Source of the DNA: JBGUVL01 sp964370395
Lineage (GTDB): Bacteria > Bacillota_I > Bacilli_A > Erysipelotrichales > Erysipelotrichaceae
DNA: 60,820 bases
Assembly: GCA_964370395.1 (NCBI GenBank)
Contig: CAYJIZ010000016.1
Coordinates: 1 to 60,820, forward strand
Direction: 5' to 3'
Shown here: positions 16,491-27,300 of the stretch, piece after piece
How the letters are laid out: every line of letters begins with the position of its first letter
How positions within the stretch are numbered: the stretch's first letter is position 1
Notes under the pieces: model-generated
Told to the model about the DNA's origin: nothing
Seen by the model: the letters and a program-made list of their open reading frames with translations, nothing else
Database searches by the model: none
Program-made: the position numbers and the translations under genes

Positions 16491-17359
16491 AATTGATTGA
16501 ACAAATCCGTATAGTATTGTTTAAAGATGCTATTTTTGCGATAAATAAAGGTAATGTCGTGAGTAAATTGCATGTCGCTCAAACGTATTTTTTTCATCTC
16601 ATTGTTAGCGAGTTCTTTTTTTACTGCGATTTCATACAAGAAAGAAATACCAAGATTTTGTTTGATGAAGTGCTTAATTGTATTGATATTCCCAATTTCG
16701 ATAACGGATTTAAAGTCTTTTATGTTCATGTTTTTTTCTTCTGCGTACTTCTCTAAAATATCACGCGTACCAGAACCTTTTTCACGAACGATAATCTTTT
16801 CTTTTACCAAGTCTTCAAAACATTCAATTGGTTGCTGGAAGGAATAATCCTTTCCGCATACCGCGATATAATTTTCTTTGGAGTAAGTAAAATAATCGTA
16901 TTCGTTTTTATTGAAATATCCTTCGACAAAAGCAAAGTCAATCTCTCCACTGTTTATTTTATCCAATAACACTTGTGTATTCGCCACTATCATTTTCACA
17001 TTCGTAGTATTGTTGGTGCGTACATAATCACTTAGTTGTTGAGGAATGATGTATTCGCTCGCTGTTAGTGTACATCCAAAAGTAATTTGGCTTTGTTCAT
17101 GTTGTAACTTCAATAAGCGTTCTCGTAAATAGATTTCATCGTGTTTCATCGTAGTAACAGAGTTTAATAACAAACGTCCTTCTTCTGTCAGTTGCAGACG
17201 TTTTTTCGCATAGTGAAAAAGCTTTATTCCATAACTTTCTTCAATGAATTTAATATGTTGCGAAACAGCAGGTTGTGTGATGTTTAATTCTTCTGCTGCT
17301 TTGGTAAAGTTTAAATGTTTACTCACACAGATAAAGGTTTCTAATCGATAATCTAGCAT
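16481..17359 (-). CDS. LysR-family transcriptional regulator
   Basis: N-terminal winged helix with LNFTKAAEELNITQPAVSQHIKFIE, then the periplasmic-binding-protein-like effector domain (about residues 85-292). An upstream in-frame GTG at 17368 exists, but ATG at 17359 has GAGGTG seven bases before it and gives the standard LysR start MLDYRLETF. The 292-aa length is normal. It is divergent from a YeiH-type gene, an arrangement common for LysR regulators (YeiE type) that control the neighbouring YeiH exporter. The effector is unknown; a sulfur anion is plausible. Confidence 0.9.
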   Translation of the reverse strand: MLDYRLETFICVSKHLNFTKAAEELNITQPAVSQHIKFIEESYGIKLFHYAKKRLQLTEEGRLLLNSVTTMKHDEIYLRERLLKLQHEQSQITFGCTLTASEYIIPQQLSDYVRTNNTTNVKMIVANTQVLLDKINSGEIDFAFVEGYFNKNEYDYFTYSKENYIAVCGKDYSFQQPIECFEDLVKEKIIVREKGSGTRDILEKYAEEKNMNIKDFKSVIEIGNINTIKHFIKQNLGISFLYEIAVKKELANNEMKKIRLSDMQFTHDITFIYRKNSIFKQYYTDLFNQLKK

Positions 17360-17393
17360 TTGTATCACCTCATCATCATTATAACAATTTTTT

Positions 17394-17421
17394 ATGAATA
17401 TATAAATATTTATAATTTCAT
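17394..17421. promoter_or_regulatory. Candidate LysR operator between the divergent genes
   Basis: A perfect 12-bp palindrome ATAAATATTTAT (17402-17413) lies within outer arms ATGAA (17394-17398) and TTCAT (17417-17421). A TATAAT for the YeiH gene follows at 17440-17445. Position and symmetry fit a LysR recognition site. Confidence 0.5.
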
Positions 17422-17475
17422 TTTATTGAAGAGGTTGTGTATAATATAGCGTGGATACGAAAAGAGGATGAAAGT

Positions 17476-18483
17476 ATGAATTTTATAAAGACGAAGGGAT
17501 CAGGGCTTTTGCTTTGTTTAGCCATTGCATTGCCATCATTTTATATGGGAAAATTGTTTCCTGTTGTGGGGGGACCAGTATTTGCGATCATCATTGGTAT
17601 GATTGTTACACTAATCATAAAAAATAAAGGAGATATGCAACCAGGGATTACATATACTTCAAAAAAGATATTACAATACGCAGTTATTTTACTTGGGTTT
17701 GGTATGAACTTAAGCGATATTCTTGCGAAGGGAAGCCAATCGTTGCCAATCATTATCTCAACGATTGCGACATCATTAATTGTTTCTTATATTATGTTCA
17801 AAGCAATGAAGATGCCTTCTAAAATTTCAACGCTTGTTGGTGTTGGTTCCTCTATTTGTGGAGGAAGTGCGATTGCTGCTACGGCACCAGTAATAGAAGC
17901 AAGTGATGAAGAAATTGCCCAATCGATTTCGGTTATTTTCTTATTTAATATCGCGGCTGCTTTAATTTTTCCTACCTTAGGAGCAATGCTAGGATTATCG
18001 AATGAAGGGTTTGGAATTTTTGCAGGGTCAGCCATCAATGATACTTCATCTGTAACGGCTGCAGCGAGTGCGTGGGATGGAATTCATGGTGCCAATACCT
18101 TGGATGCAGCAACAATTGTTAAGTTAACACGTACCTTAGCAATCATCCCAATTACGTTAGTATTGGCAATTTATCGTTCTAAAAAAGCTAAAAAAGAAGC
18201 AGCTTCTACATTTCAATTCAAGAAAGTATTTCCTTTCTTCATTGTGTTCTTTGTGCTTGCTTCTGTTGTAACTACAGTATTTAATTTATCTGCTGAAGTG
18301 ACAGGACCATTAAAAGAGTTAAGTAAGTTTTTTATTATTATGGCAATGGGTGCCATCGGGTTAAATACGAATATTGTACATTTGATTAAAACGGGTGGAA
18401 AACCAATTTTGATGGGATTCACTTGTTGGGTAGCCATCGCTTGTGTCTGCTTATTGATGCAGTATACATTAGGATTATGGTAA
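17476..18483 (+). CDS. yeiH: YeiH-family putative sulfate exporter
   Basis: A 335-aa membrane protein of the UPF0324/YeiH family with about ten hydrophobic segments. Family motifs visible are KILQYAVILLGFGMNL, VGVGSSICGGSAIAATAPVI and SAINDTSSVTAAA. The in-frame extension to 17437 reads through the promoter, so the ATG at 17476 behind AGAGGATGA is preferred. Members are annotated as sulfate or sulfite/taurine-related exporters on limited evidence. Divergent pairing with a LysR gene supports a regulated export role. Substrate not provable from sequence. Confidence 0.88.
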   Translation: MNFIKTKGSGLLLCLAIALPSFYMGKLFPVVGGPVFAIIIGMIVTLIIKNKGDMQPGITYTSKKILQYAVILLGFGMNLSDILAKGSQSLPIIISTIATSLIVSYIMFKAMKMPSKISTLVGVGSSICGGSAIAATAPVIEASDEEIAQSISVIFLFNIAAALIFPTLGAMLGLSNEGFGIFAGSAINDTSSVTAAASAWDGIHGANTLDAATIVKLTRTLAIIPITLVLAIYRSKKAKKEAASTFQFKKVFPFFIVFFVLASVVTTVFNLSAEVTGPLKELSKFFIIMAMGAIGLNTNIVHLIKTGGKPILMGFTCWVAIACVCLLMQYTLGLW

Positions 18484-18490
18484 GAAAAGA

Positions 18491-18519
18491 TTGCAGTACA
18501 TGCATAGCTATGGTAAACT
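18491..18519 (+). promoter_or_regulatory. Promoter of the fluoride-riboswitch leader
   Basis: TTGCAG (18491-18496), 17-nt spacer, TAAACT (18514-18519). Predicted start near 18526, a few bases before the riboswitch aptamer. Confidence 0.55.
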
Positions 18520-18525
18520 TTTACT

Positions 18526-18627
18526 ACAGAGGGAATGATGATCTCCCATGGTGAAAACCAAAACCGCTTATCTTTGAGAGCTGATGACGTCTACACTTTT
18601 TTAAGTGTACGTCGTTGGCTTTTTATT
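18526..18627 (+). ncRNA. Fluoride (crcB-type) riboswitch with terminator platform
   Basis: The leader matches the crcB aptamer layout: GGGA (18531-18534) pairing with TCCC near 18543, AACCGC at 18562-18567, and the diagnostic GCTGATGACGTCTAC (18580-18594). Directly after it the strand GCTGATGACG...TACACTT can instead pair with AAGTGTACGTCGTTGGC (18603-18619) and is followed by TTTTTATTTT. This gives an intrinsic terminator that shares bases with the aptamer. Fluoride binding should therefore prevent termination and switch on the antiporter gene, 17 nt downstream. Fluoride riboswitches are known to control Na+/H+ antiporters as well as CrcB and CLC-F. Confidence 0.85.
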
Positions 18628-18643
18628 TTGAAGGGGGAATTGT

Positions 18644-19822
18644 ATGTTATTAAGTATCGCATTAATTTTAATAAGTGGCATTGTTTTAGGTGGCATATGC
18701 AAGCGTCTTCGTTTGCCTAGTTTAGTAGGAATGATTCTAGCGGGGATGTTATTGAGTCCCTATGCTTTTTCTTTGATGGATGATAAGCTATTAAGCATTG
18801 CACCTGATTTACGACAAATTGCATTGGTTATTATATTAAGTAAGGCAGGTTTATCACTTGATTTGCAAGATTTAAAAAAGGTGGGACGTCCTGCTTTATT
18901 GATGTGCTTTGTCCCAGCTTGTTTTGAAATTGTTGGGGTAGTACTACTTGCAGTACCGCTATTAAATCTTTCTATTAGTGAGGCGCTTTTATTGGGAAGT
19001 GTATTAGCAGCAGTATCTCCAGCAGTCATTGTACCGCGTATGCTGATGTTGATGGAAAAGGGATATGGAAGAAAACATAGTATTCCACAATTAATTTTAG
19101 CAGGAGCGAGTTTGGATGACATTTTCGTTATTGTATTATTCGCAAGTTTTATGTCACTTCAACAAAGCAATCAGTTTCAGTTGCTTGACTTCATCCAGAT
19201 TCCAACATCCATCGGACTTGGAATCTTACTTGGAGTAGGATGTGGACTAGCGCTTATTTATGTGTTTAAAAAAATTCACACACGAGATTCTATCAAGGTG
19301 TTATTGTTGCTTAGTGTTTCTTTTTTGTTCATTACCTTACAAGAAGCATTAAAAGGAAGCATTACTATTTCAGGTTTGGTAGCCATTATGATGATTGGTA
19401 TCACAATGAAAAAGAAATATCCAGAGTTAGCAATTCGCTTATCTAATAAATATAATAAATTGTGGGTTGGTGCGGAAGTTATTTTATTTGTCTTAGTGGG
19501 AGTGAGCATTGATACAAGTTATTTAGCACAAGCAGGAATGGCTTTGGTGGTAGTAATCATTGGTGCACTACTCGTACGTATGCTAGGGGTTGCACTCTCT
19601 TTATGGAAAAGTCCACTCACAAAAAAAGAACGCATTTTTTGTATGGGGGCATATTGTCCAAAAGCAACCGTACAAGCAGCGATTGGAACATTACCTTTGG
19701 CGGCTGGTCTGGCATGTGGTCATACCATATTAAGTGCAGCGGTTGCAGCTATTTTAATTACCGCTCCTTTGGGTAGTTTCTTTATTGAAACATATTACAA
19801 ACGATTGCTTCAAAAAGATTAG
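18644..19822 (+). CDS. Cation/proton antiporter (CPA family), fluoride-riboswitch controlled
   Basis: A 392-aa membrane protein with about 12 hydrophobic segments, related to Na+/H+ exchangers of the CPA1/CPA2 superfamily. It begins LLSIALILISGIVLGGICKRLRLPSLVGMILAGMLLSPY and contains AAVSPAVIVPRM and LAGASLDDIFVIVLFAS, holding the acidic ion-binding region of the family. C-terminal residues stop right after the last membrane segment, with no KTN domain. ATG follows AAGGGGGAA. The upstream fluoride riboswitch suggests a role in fluoride stress, perhaps exchange of fluoride or restoration of ion balance; direct fluoride transport is unproven. Confidence 0.9.
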   Translation: MLLSIALILISGIVLGGICKRLRLPSLVGMILAGMLLSPYAFSLMDDKLLSIAPDLRQIALVIILSKAGLSLDLQDLKKVGRPALLMCFVPACFEIVGVVLLAVPLLNLSISEALLLGSVLAAVSPAVIVPRMLMLMEKGYGRKHSIPQLILAGASLDDIFVIVLFASFMSLQQSNQFQLLDFIQIPTSIGLGILLGVGCGLALIYVFKKIHTRDSIKVLLLLSVSFLFITLQEALKGSITISGLVAIMMIGITMKKKYPELAIRLSNKYNKLWVGAEVILFVLVGVSIDTSYLAQAGMALVVVIIGALLVRMLGVALSLWKSPLTKKERIFCMGAYCPKATVQAAIGTLPLAAGLACGHTILSAAVAAILITAPLGSFFIETYYKRLLQKD

Positions 19823-19850
19823 ACACTGTGTTACAACACAGTGTTTTTTT
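19823..19850 (+). terminator. Terminator of the antiporter gene
   Basis: ACACTGTGTT (19823-19832) pairs perfectly with AACACAGTGT (19835-19844) and is followed by TTTTTTT. Confidence 0.9.
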
Positions 19851-19904
19851 ATTGTGACATGGATGGTGTTGTGTTGTTGTGTATTGTGGTAGTGGGTGAT
19901 AAAA

Positions 19905-21170
19905 ATGAAACAGCGAAGTATTTTGCATATTGATTTGGATTGCTTTTATGCAAGTGTTGAAATGATGCTAAATCCACAATTGAAAGGGAAGTGCGTAGCC
20001 GTGGTAGGTGACCCTGAAAAGCGTCATGGTATCGTGTTAGCGAAATCGTATGAAGCAAAAGCGTACGGAGTCAAAACAGCCGAACCGATTTGGGAAGCCA
20101 AACAGAAATGTCCTTCCTTGATTTTGGTGCCAGCACGATTTTTTAAGTACATAGAGTATTCGCAAAAAGTACGACAAATCTTTTTGCGTTATAGTGATGA
20201 ACTTGAATCGTTTGGTTTGGATGAATGTTGGTTAGATATCACAGGTTCGCTTTCCTATTTTAAAATGAGTGCGTACGAAATAGCACAAAAGATTCAACAA
20301 GAAGTAATGGATGAATTAGCACTTAGTTGTAGCATTGGCATTAGCTGGAATAAAGTAATCGCAAAGTTTGCTTCTGATTATAAAAAACCGTATGGGATAG
20401 TGGAAGTGAATCACGATAACTTTGAGGAAATCTTTTGGCAAGCACCGATTGAGGAACTGCTTTATGTTGGGCATAAAACCAAAATAAAATACAATAAATG
20501 GGGGATGTATACAATTGGCGATTTAGCGAAAGATACGCATTTTATTAAAAACTTTGGGTACAAAGTAGATCGTATTTTACAAACGTGGGCACAAGGATAC
20601 GACGATACAAAAGTACATGGCATGTTTGAAGAAGCCATTCTAGAAAAGTCGATTGGAAACAGTATGACAACACCAAAGGATATGCAATCGATGCAAGATG
20701 TCAGCATTGTGATGTGGACATTAGCGGAATCAATAGGCATACGATTGCGTAACAAACAACGACAAGGCAAAGTAATCGCCATTACTTTACGTGATAGCGC
20801 ATTGCAATCTTTCACAAGGCGTTTCACATTATCCTATGCGACGAATATTACAGAAGAGATTCATCGCGAAGCGATGGCGTTAGTCAAAGCCAATTATAAC
20901 TTTGCTTTGCAACCTGCATTACGTAGTGTAGGCATTAGTGTCAGTGGGTTAAACAAAGAGAAGGCATTTGCACAATATGATATTTTTAACGAAGAACAAC
21001 AGCGTAAAAAGAAGCGCGATTTGGATCATACCATCGATTGCATTCGAGATAAGTATGGATACTTTAAAGTACAACGCTGTGTCTCTTTATTGGATGATGA
21101 TTTTGGAAAGCACAATTTAGCAAAAGACCATGTTATTTTTCCTGAAGCAGTCTTTAAACAGACGAATTAG
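19905..21170 (+). CDS. dinB: DNA polymerase IV / UmuC-family Y-polymerase
   Basis: Error-prone translesion polymerase. Palm residues are visible in HIDLDCFYASVE and SFGLDECWLDITGS (the catalytic Asp-Glu pair). LSCSIGISWNKVIAKFASDYKKPYGI is the family motif before the thumb, and a little-finger domain follows (about 240-360). The protein has 421 aa when started at ATG 19905; a GTG nine bases upstream is possible and the ribosome site is weak for both. The C-terminal tail lacks an obvious beta-clamp motif. It is a single gene; no LexA box was recognised upstream. Confidence 0.9.
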   Translation: MKQRSILHIDLDCFYASVEMMLNPQLKGKCVAVVGDPEKRHGIVLAKSYEAKAYGVKTAEPIWEAKQKCPSLILVPARFFKYIEYSQKVRQIFLRYSDELESFGLDECWLDITGSLSYFKMSAYEIAQKIQQEVMDELALSCSIGISWNKVIAKFASDYKKPYGIVEVNHDNFEEIFWQAPIEELLYVGHKTKIKYNKWGMYTIGDLAKDTHFIKNFGYKVDRILQTWAQGYDDTKVHGMFEEAILEKSIGNSMTTPKDMQSMQDVSIVMWTLAESIGIRLRNKQRQGKVIAITLRDSALQSFTRRFTLSYATNITEEIHREAMALVKANYNFALQPALRSVGISVSGLNKEKAFAQYDIFNEEQQRKKKRDLDHTIDCIRDKYGYFKVQRCVSLLDDDFGKHNLAKDHVIFPEAVFKQTN

Positions 21171-21316
21171 CAATATATTGCGATTGCTAGCAAATAAAAT
21201 AACAAAGTTATATATTTTTGCAACAATAATAAAAAGCGACAACAAGAAATTAACAAACTTTACAAAAAAGTGCTAAATACTTTGCTTTATGATAATAGAG
21301 AGTAAAGGAGAATGTT

Positions 21317-24300
21317 ATGATTAAGAGATTATCGTGTGGATTATTAGTAGCACTTATGGTAGTAACATCATTGCAGTTTAACACAATGAATGTAAATGCC
21401 CAAGATGCGACAAAGATTACTAACATCAAAGCCAGTGGAGCAAGCGAAAAAGACGCAGGTCCTCAAAAGGCAGTAGATGGAGATACTAGTACGGCTTGGT
21501 ACTCACCAGGAACATCTAGTATGCAAGATTATAGACGATTTATTGATTTGGATTTAAATGGTTTATATGACGTATCAAAAATTACGATTGAAAATGTAGA
21601 AAAAATAAGTAATGAAAGTGCTTATTATCACTATGAAGTGTATGCTTCTACAGATGGAAAAACATACAATAAAATTGCGTACAAAGCAAACAATGAGGTT
21701 GCCAAAGCGCAAGGGGAAGATTATACCGTAAACAGCGAAGCTCGTTACTTACGTGTTAATGTTTCTTTTAACTCAAAATCACAAGTTGTAAACTTGGAAG
21801 AAGTGAGTGTGTATGGAACATTAAAAGATGATAAAAAGCAAGAAGTAGCACCGATTGAAGTAACTGATTTCGAAGATACGAAATGGGGAGCAGAATATGA
21901 AAAGTTCGAAAGTGACAAAGCATATGCTGACCAAAAAGTAGTTGACGAAATGTACAACTTAGTTTCTCGTGTTATTGGGGAACAATACAAAGATAACTTT
22001 ATTTTTGAATTGCGTTCTGCAAAAGACGGGAAAGATGTTTTTGAAATCAGCGACGGGGGCAATGGGAAAATTGTCATTCGTGGTAACAATGGAATTTCAT
22101 TGGCATCAGGTTGGAACTACTACTTAAAAACATATGTAAAAGTAGTGTATGATCCAATTTTCGCTTCTTCAAGCATGGATATGCCAGAAACATTTCCAAG
22201 TGTAGGAAGTAAAATCTTAAAATATACAGATTACGAATACCGTTACGCGTTAAACTTCTGTACGTATTCTTATTCAATGGCATTTTGGGGTTGGGATGAA
22301 TACGAAGAATTCTTAGACTGGTGTGCAATGAACGGTGTTAACTTAGTATTGGACATCGTTGGTCAAGAAGAAGTATTACGTCAAACATTAAAAGAATATG
22401 GATATAGCGATGCAGAAGTAAAAGAATACGTTTCAGGGCCTGGATACTTTGCATGGTTCTATATGCAAAACTTATATGGAATGGGTGGACCATTACCAGA
22501 TAATTGGTTTGAAGAACGTGTTGAATTAGGAAGAAAAATGCATGATCGTATGCAAACATATGGTATTACACCAGTTATTCAAGGATTCGGTGGACAAGTA
22601 CCAGTTGACTTCGGAATGAAAAATAGCGATGCAGCTGTCGCTTCACCTGGTGGATGGTGTGGATACGATCGTCCTTATATGATCAAAACATACTTGGATC
22701 AAGGTGACATCGATGCTGGTAAAAAAGACTACTTCCAATTAGTGGGAGACAGTTTCTATGCTGCACAAGAAAAAGTATTTGGTAAAGTTTCAAACTACTA
22801 TGCAGTGGATCCATTCCATGAAGGTGGAACATTACCTAGTGGATTTAAAATTGAAGATATTTACCGAGTTGTTCAAGAAAAAATGATTGCATACGATAAA
22901 GATGCAATCTGGGTAATGCAACAATGGCAAAATGGAATCGATGAAAGTAAATTAAAAGGATTAGCAAACAAAGAACAAGCATTGGTATTAGACTTACAAA
23001 GTGATTTACGTTCACAAGCAACACCAATGGAAAACCAACAAGTACCTTGGGTATGGAATATGTTACATAACTTTGGTGGACGTATGGGAATGGATGGAGT
23101 ACCAGAAGCCGTTTCTCAAAAAATTACAGATGCTTACAATAAAAACAATTACATGAAGGGAATTGGAATTACACCAGAAGCGTTAGAAAATTCTCCGATT
23201 GTATACGAATTATTATTTGATATGACTTGGGAACAAGATCCTATGAATTACCGTGATTATACACAGAAATTCGCAGAGAGAAGATATGGTGGAACAGACG
23301 CAAAAATTGAAAAAGCGTGGGATTTATTATTAGATACAGCTTACAAATATGATGCGAGTCGTTACTACCAAGGAGCTCCAGAATCAATTCTGAATGCAAC
23401 ACCAAGAGAAGGTGCAATTAACGCTACTTCAACTTGGGGACATACAGCGATTGTATACGACAAAAAAGTATTTGAAGAAGCAGCGCAATTATTCATTGAC
23501 TCTTATGACAAATACAAAGATAGTCCAGCATTCCGCTATGACTTTGTCGATGTGATGAAACAAGTATTAGCCAATGCGTCACAAGAATATCATCCAGTGA
23601 TGGTAGAAGCGTACCGTAATGGTGATTTATCAGAATTCAAACGTATTTCTTCACAATTCTTAGATTTAATAAAAACACAAGATGCTATTTTAGGAGCATC
23701 AGATGATTATTTATTAGGAACATGGATTGATGATTCAAGAACAATGTTGACAGAAATGGATGATTGGACAAAAGACTTATTTGAATTTAATGCTCGTAAC
23801 TTAGTAACAACTTGGGGATTAAGCAAAAATGGTTCTTTGAATGATTACTCTAACCGTCAATGGGCTGGATTAACTGGTGATTACTACTACAGCAGATGGG
23901 AAACTTGGATTAACAACCGTATTGAAAAATTAGAAAAAGGAACGAACTTCAAAGATCCAAACTGGGTAAACTATGCTTGGGAATGGGCAAATAAGAAAAG
24001 TGACCAAGGAAGTTCTTATGCAACAACAGCAAGTGATATTGATTTAAAAGCAACAGCACAACAAGCATTAACACAATTTGGTGTAAAAACAATGGATGAT
24101 TTCATTAGTGGAAAACCAGATGCATTAGTTAATGTTGCGTTAGGTAAAGAAGTAACACGTGAAGATAAAAACACGAAACTTGCAAACTTAACAGATGGAG
24201 ATACAAACTCAGGTTGGGATACTCCAGATGTAAAAGAAGTATCATTGGTTGTTGACTTAAAAGAAAACAGTCAAATTAAAGGAATTGAATTTAACTTACA

Positions 24301-27300
24301 ACAAATAGCGAAAAATTTCCCTATGGCTTACACAATTGAAGTACACAATGGAACAAATTGGGTAAAAGTTGGAGAAAATGCAGGACCTACCATTTCTTCA
24401 TTAAATGAATTAGAATGTAACATCATTGGATCAAAAGTACGTTTTAACTTACGTTCTACTGATGGAAACAACTTGGAAGCAATCAAAGAATTAAAAGTAT
24501 TTGGTGCACCAAAAGAAGAAATTAATTACACAAACTTATCGAAAACAGGAAGCGTTACTTTCTCTCGTGAAAAAGGCGGAAGCGAAGGTGGAGTGAAAGT
24601 TATCGATGGTGACTTTAACACTTGGTGGAATCCAGGTGGAGCAAACAACAAAGATTGGATTCAAGTAACAACAAAAGAAGGCGTTGCTCAATATGTTGAT
24701 AAAGTAAAAGTTGGATTTAAAAATACAGAATCTTCTGATGCAGATCGTAGTTATGCATTTACGTTAACTGCAGTTGATGAAAATGGAACAACAATTGAGT
24801 TATACAAACGTACACATGATTTAGCGAACTTACAAAAACATGATTTCACTTATGAAATTGATGTAAACCGTAAAATTAAATCAGTGAAATTATTTTTGGA
24901 TGATGCACGTGTAGTATCAAATAGCGGTATTACAGCATGGCCATGTGTAACAGAATTACAAATGTTAAAAGAAGAAGACAAACAATTGCCTTCTAACAAT
25001 GTAGCGTTAAAGAAATCAACTTCAGCAACGTATACACAAAGTGGAAAACCATCAAGTAATATCGTTGATGGAAACGAATCAACATTATGGGTAAGCAATG
25101 GTGCAACGGTACCTACTGCAGTAAGTGTTGACTTAGGAAAAGATTACAATGCGCAATACGCTCGTTTGGTATTTGAACAAGCAGGACGTGCATTCAAATT
25201 TGAAGTAGTAGCAAAAGATGAAGCAGGAAATACAACAGTAATATTAGATAAGAAAGACAATAACGCACCACTTGAAAAAGAATACATTATTCCAATTAAC
25301 AAGCAAACGCGTCATGTAACAGTTAATTTTACTGGAAGTTTACCTGGAACGACTCCTTGGCCAGCAGTAGCAGAGTTAGAAGTATTCGATGCACCTAACA
25401 ATGCAGCAGCGGGATCTGATGTGATCGCAAAAGTGGAATCAATCGATTATTCAAAATTAATTGATACTGATTTAACATCATCAATTACATTAAAAGAAAA
25501 AGAAGAAAAATCATTTGTTTTAGATTTAGGAAAAGAATTTGATTTAAATGCATTAGAAGTATACAAAGCAAGTGAAGGGGCTGCCCAATTTAAAGTAGAA
25601 TACTTAAAAGAAGATGGAACTTTCGCACCAATTGCTGATTTAAATGGAAACGTACAAGACAAAGAAAAAATGTTAGTGACATTCGACAAAACGATTTTCA
25701 CAAGCCAATTACGTTTCACATTCTTAAATGATACTATCGCTTTACGTGAAATCATGGTATATGAAGCAGATGCTTCTTCACCATTGAGTTCTTACATTGT
25801 TGAAGTAGAAAAAATCGCAAACAATGCTAAAGTAGGAGATTACGCTGGAAACTATACACAAGCTTCTAAAGACACTTTATTAGCTGCTGTTGCGCAAGCA
25901 AAAGCAGCGTTAGCACAAGGTGTAAACTCAAAAGAGGTAGCAACTTGGGTGGAAACACTAAAACAAGCTGTTTCAACTTTCTACCGTGAAGGATACGTAA
26001 GTGTAAGCCGTACTCAATTAAATGTGGCAATTGACGATGCGAAATTAATTCAAGCGCAATTAAAACAATTAAACATTGATACAACGGAATTTGATAAAGC
26101 GATTGCAAGTGCTGTTACAATTGAAGAAACATACAAAGTAACACAAGCGCAATTAGACGAAGCAGCAAAAACATTAAGTGATATGAGTGCAAAATTATTA
26201 CCTACATTAGAAGTAGCGCAACAATTTGCAGTTGTGAAAGCTTCTATTGAAAACGTATTGAAAGATGCAAAAGTAGGAGACTTTAATGGACAATACTCAC
26301 AAGCAAGTGTGGATGCATTACGTCTTGCTTTACAAACAGCAAATGAAACATTTGCTACTGCAGAAGACCAAAATGCAGTGATCACAGCATTACAAACAGC
26401 GAAACAAAAATTCTTAACGAGCGTTGTTGTTGTAGATACAGCTGCATTGAAAGAAGCGATTGCAGAAGCAAAAACATACGAACAAAAAATCTATAGTAAA
26501 GATAGCTTTGCTGCATTACAATCAGTATTAACACAAGCTTCAGCAATCGAAGATGATAAAGTATCACAAAAAGATGCGGATGCAATGGTTACGAAAATTG
26601 AAAATGCAGTAAAAGGATTAAAAGTATTAGACCGTAGCCAATTAGCTACACAAATTAAAGCTGTAGAAATGTTAACAGGAAGCGATTATACAGAAGGATC
26701 TTGGACAGCATTACAAACAGCATTAAAAGAAGCACAAAAAACATTCGATATGGTTTCTGTTAACCAATCTGATATTGATGCAGCACAACAAAAATTAAGT
26801 GCAGCATACAATGCTTTACAAGATAAGATTAACGTTGGGGTTTTAAAAGATAAATTAGCAGCAGCTAGTAAATTAAACGAAAAAGATTATACAAAAGCAA
26901 CATGGGATAACTTATTAGTAGCAAGAAAACTTGCACAACAAGCGCTAGATACAGCGACATCTCAAGTGGCAATTGACAATGCCGTTAAGTTACTAGAAAC
27001 AGCAATGGATCAATTGGTGAAAAAACCAGGAGTCACTCCTCGTCCAGAAAAACCAGTAACACCAAACAAACCAACAACACCAAACATTCCTTCTAGACCT
27101 GGTAACAGTGTGAATACACCTGCTGCAGGAAATGGTTTATTAAATAGACCAAATGCTGGAAGCAATGTAAACAACGCACAAACGACAACTCCAGAAGTGA
27201 AAAAAGAAGAAACGAAGAAAGACACAACTGTGGAAACTACAAAAAAACCACAAGAGTCTATCACGAATAAAACAACACCGAAAGCAGAAGCAGATACAAC

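Noticed and set aside
18535..18720. 61-codon open frame before the antiporter
   Set aside because: It reads straight through the riboswitch and its terminator and has no ribosome site; the RNA explains the region.
24130..27000. CRISPR-like or tandem DNA repeat in the GH89 gene
   Set aside because: The similarity is between protein modules (F5/8C and FIVAR) and is not regular at DNA level.
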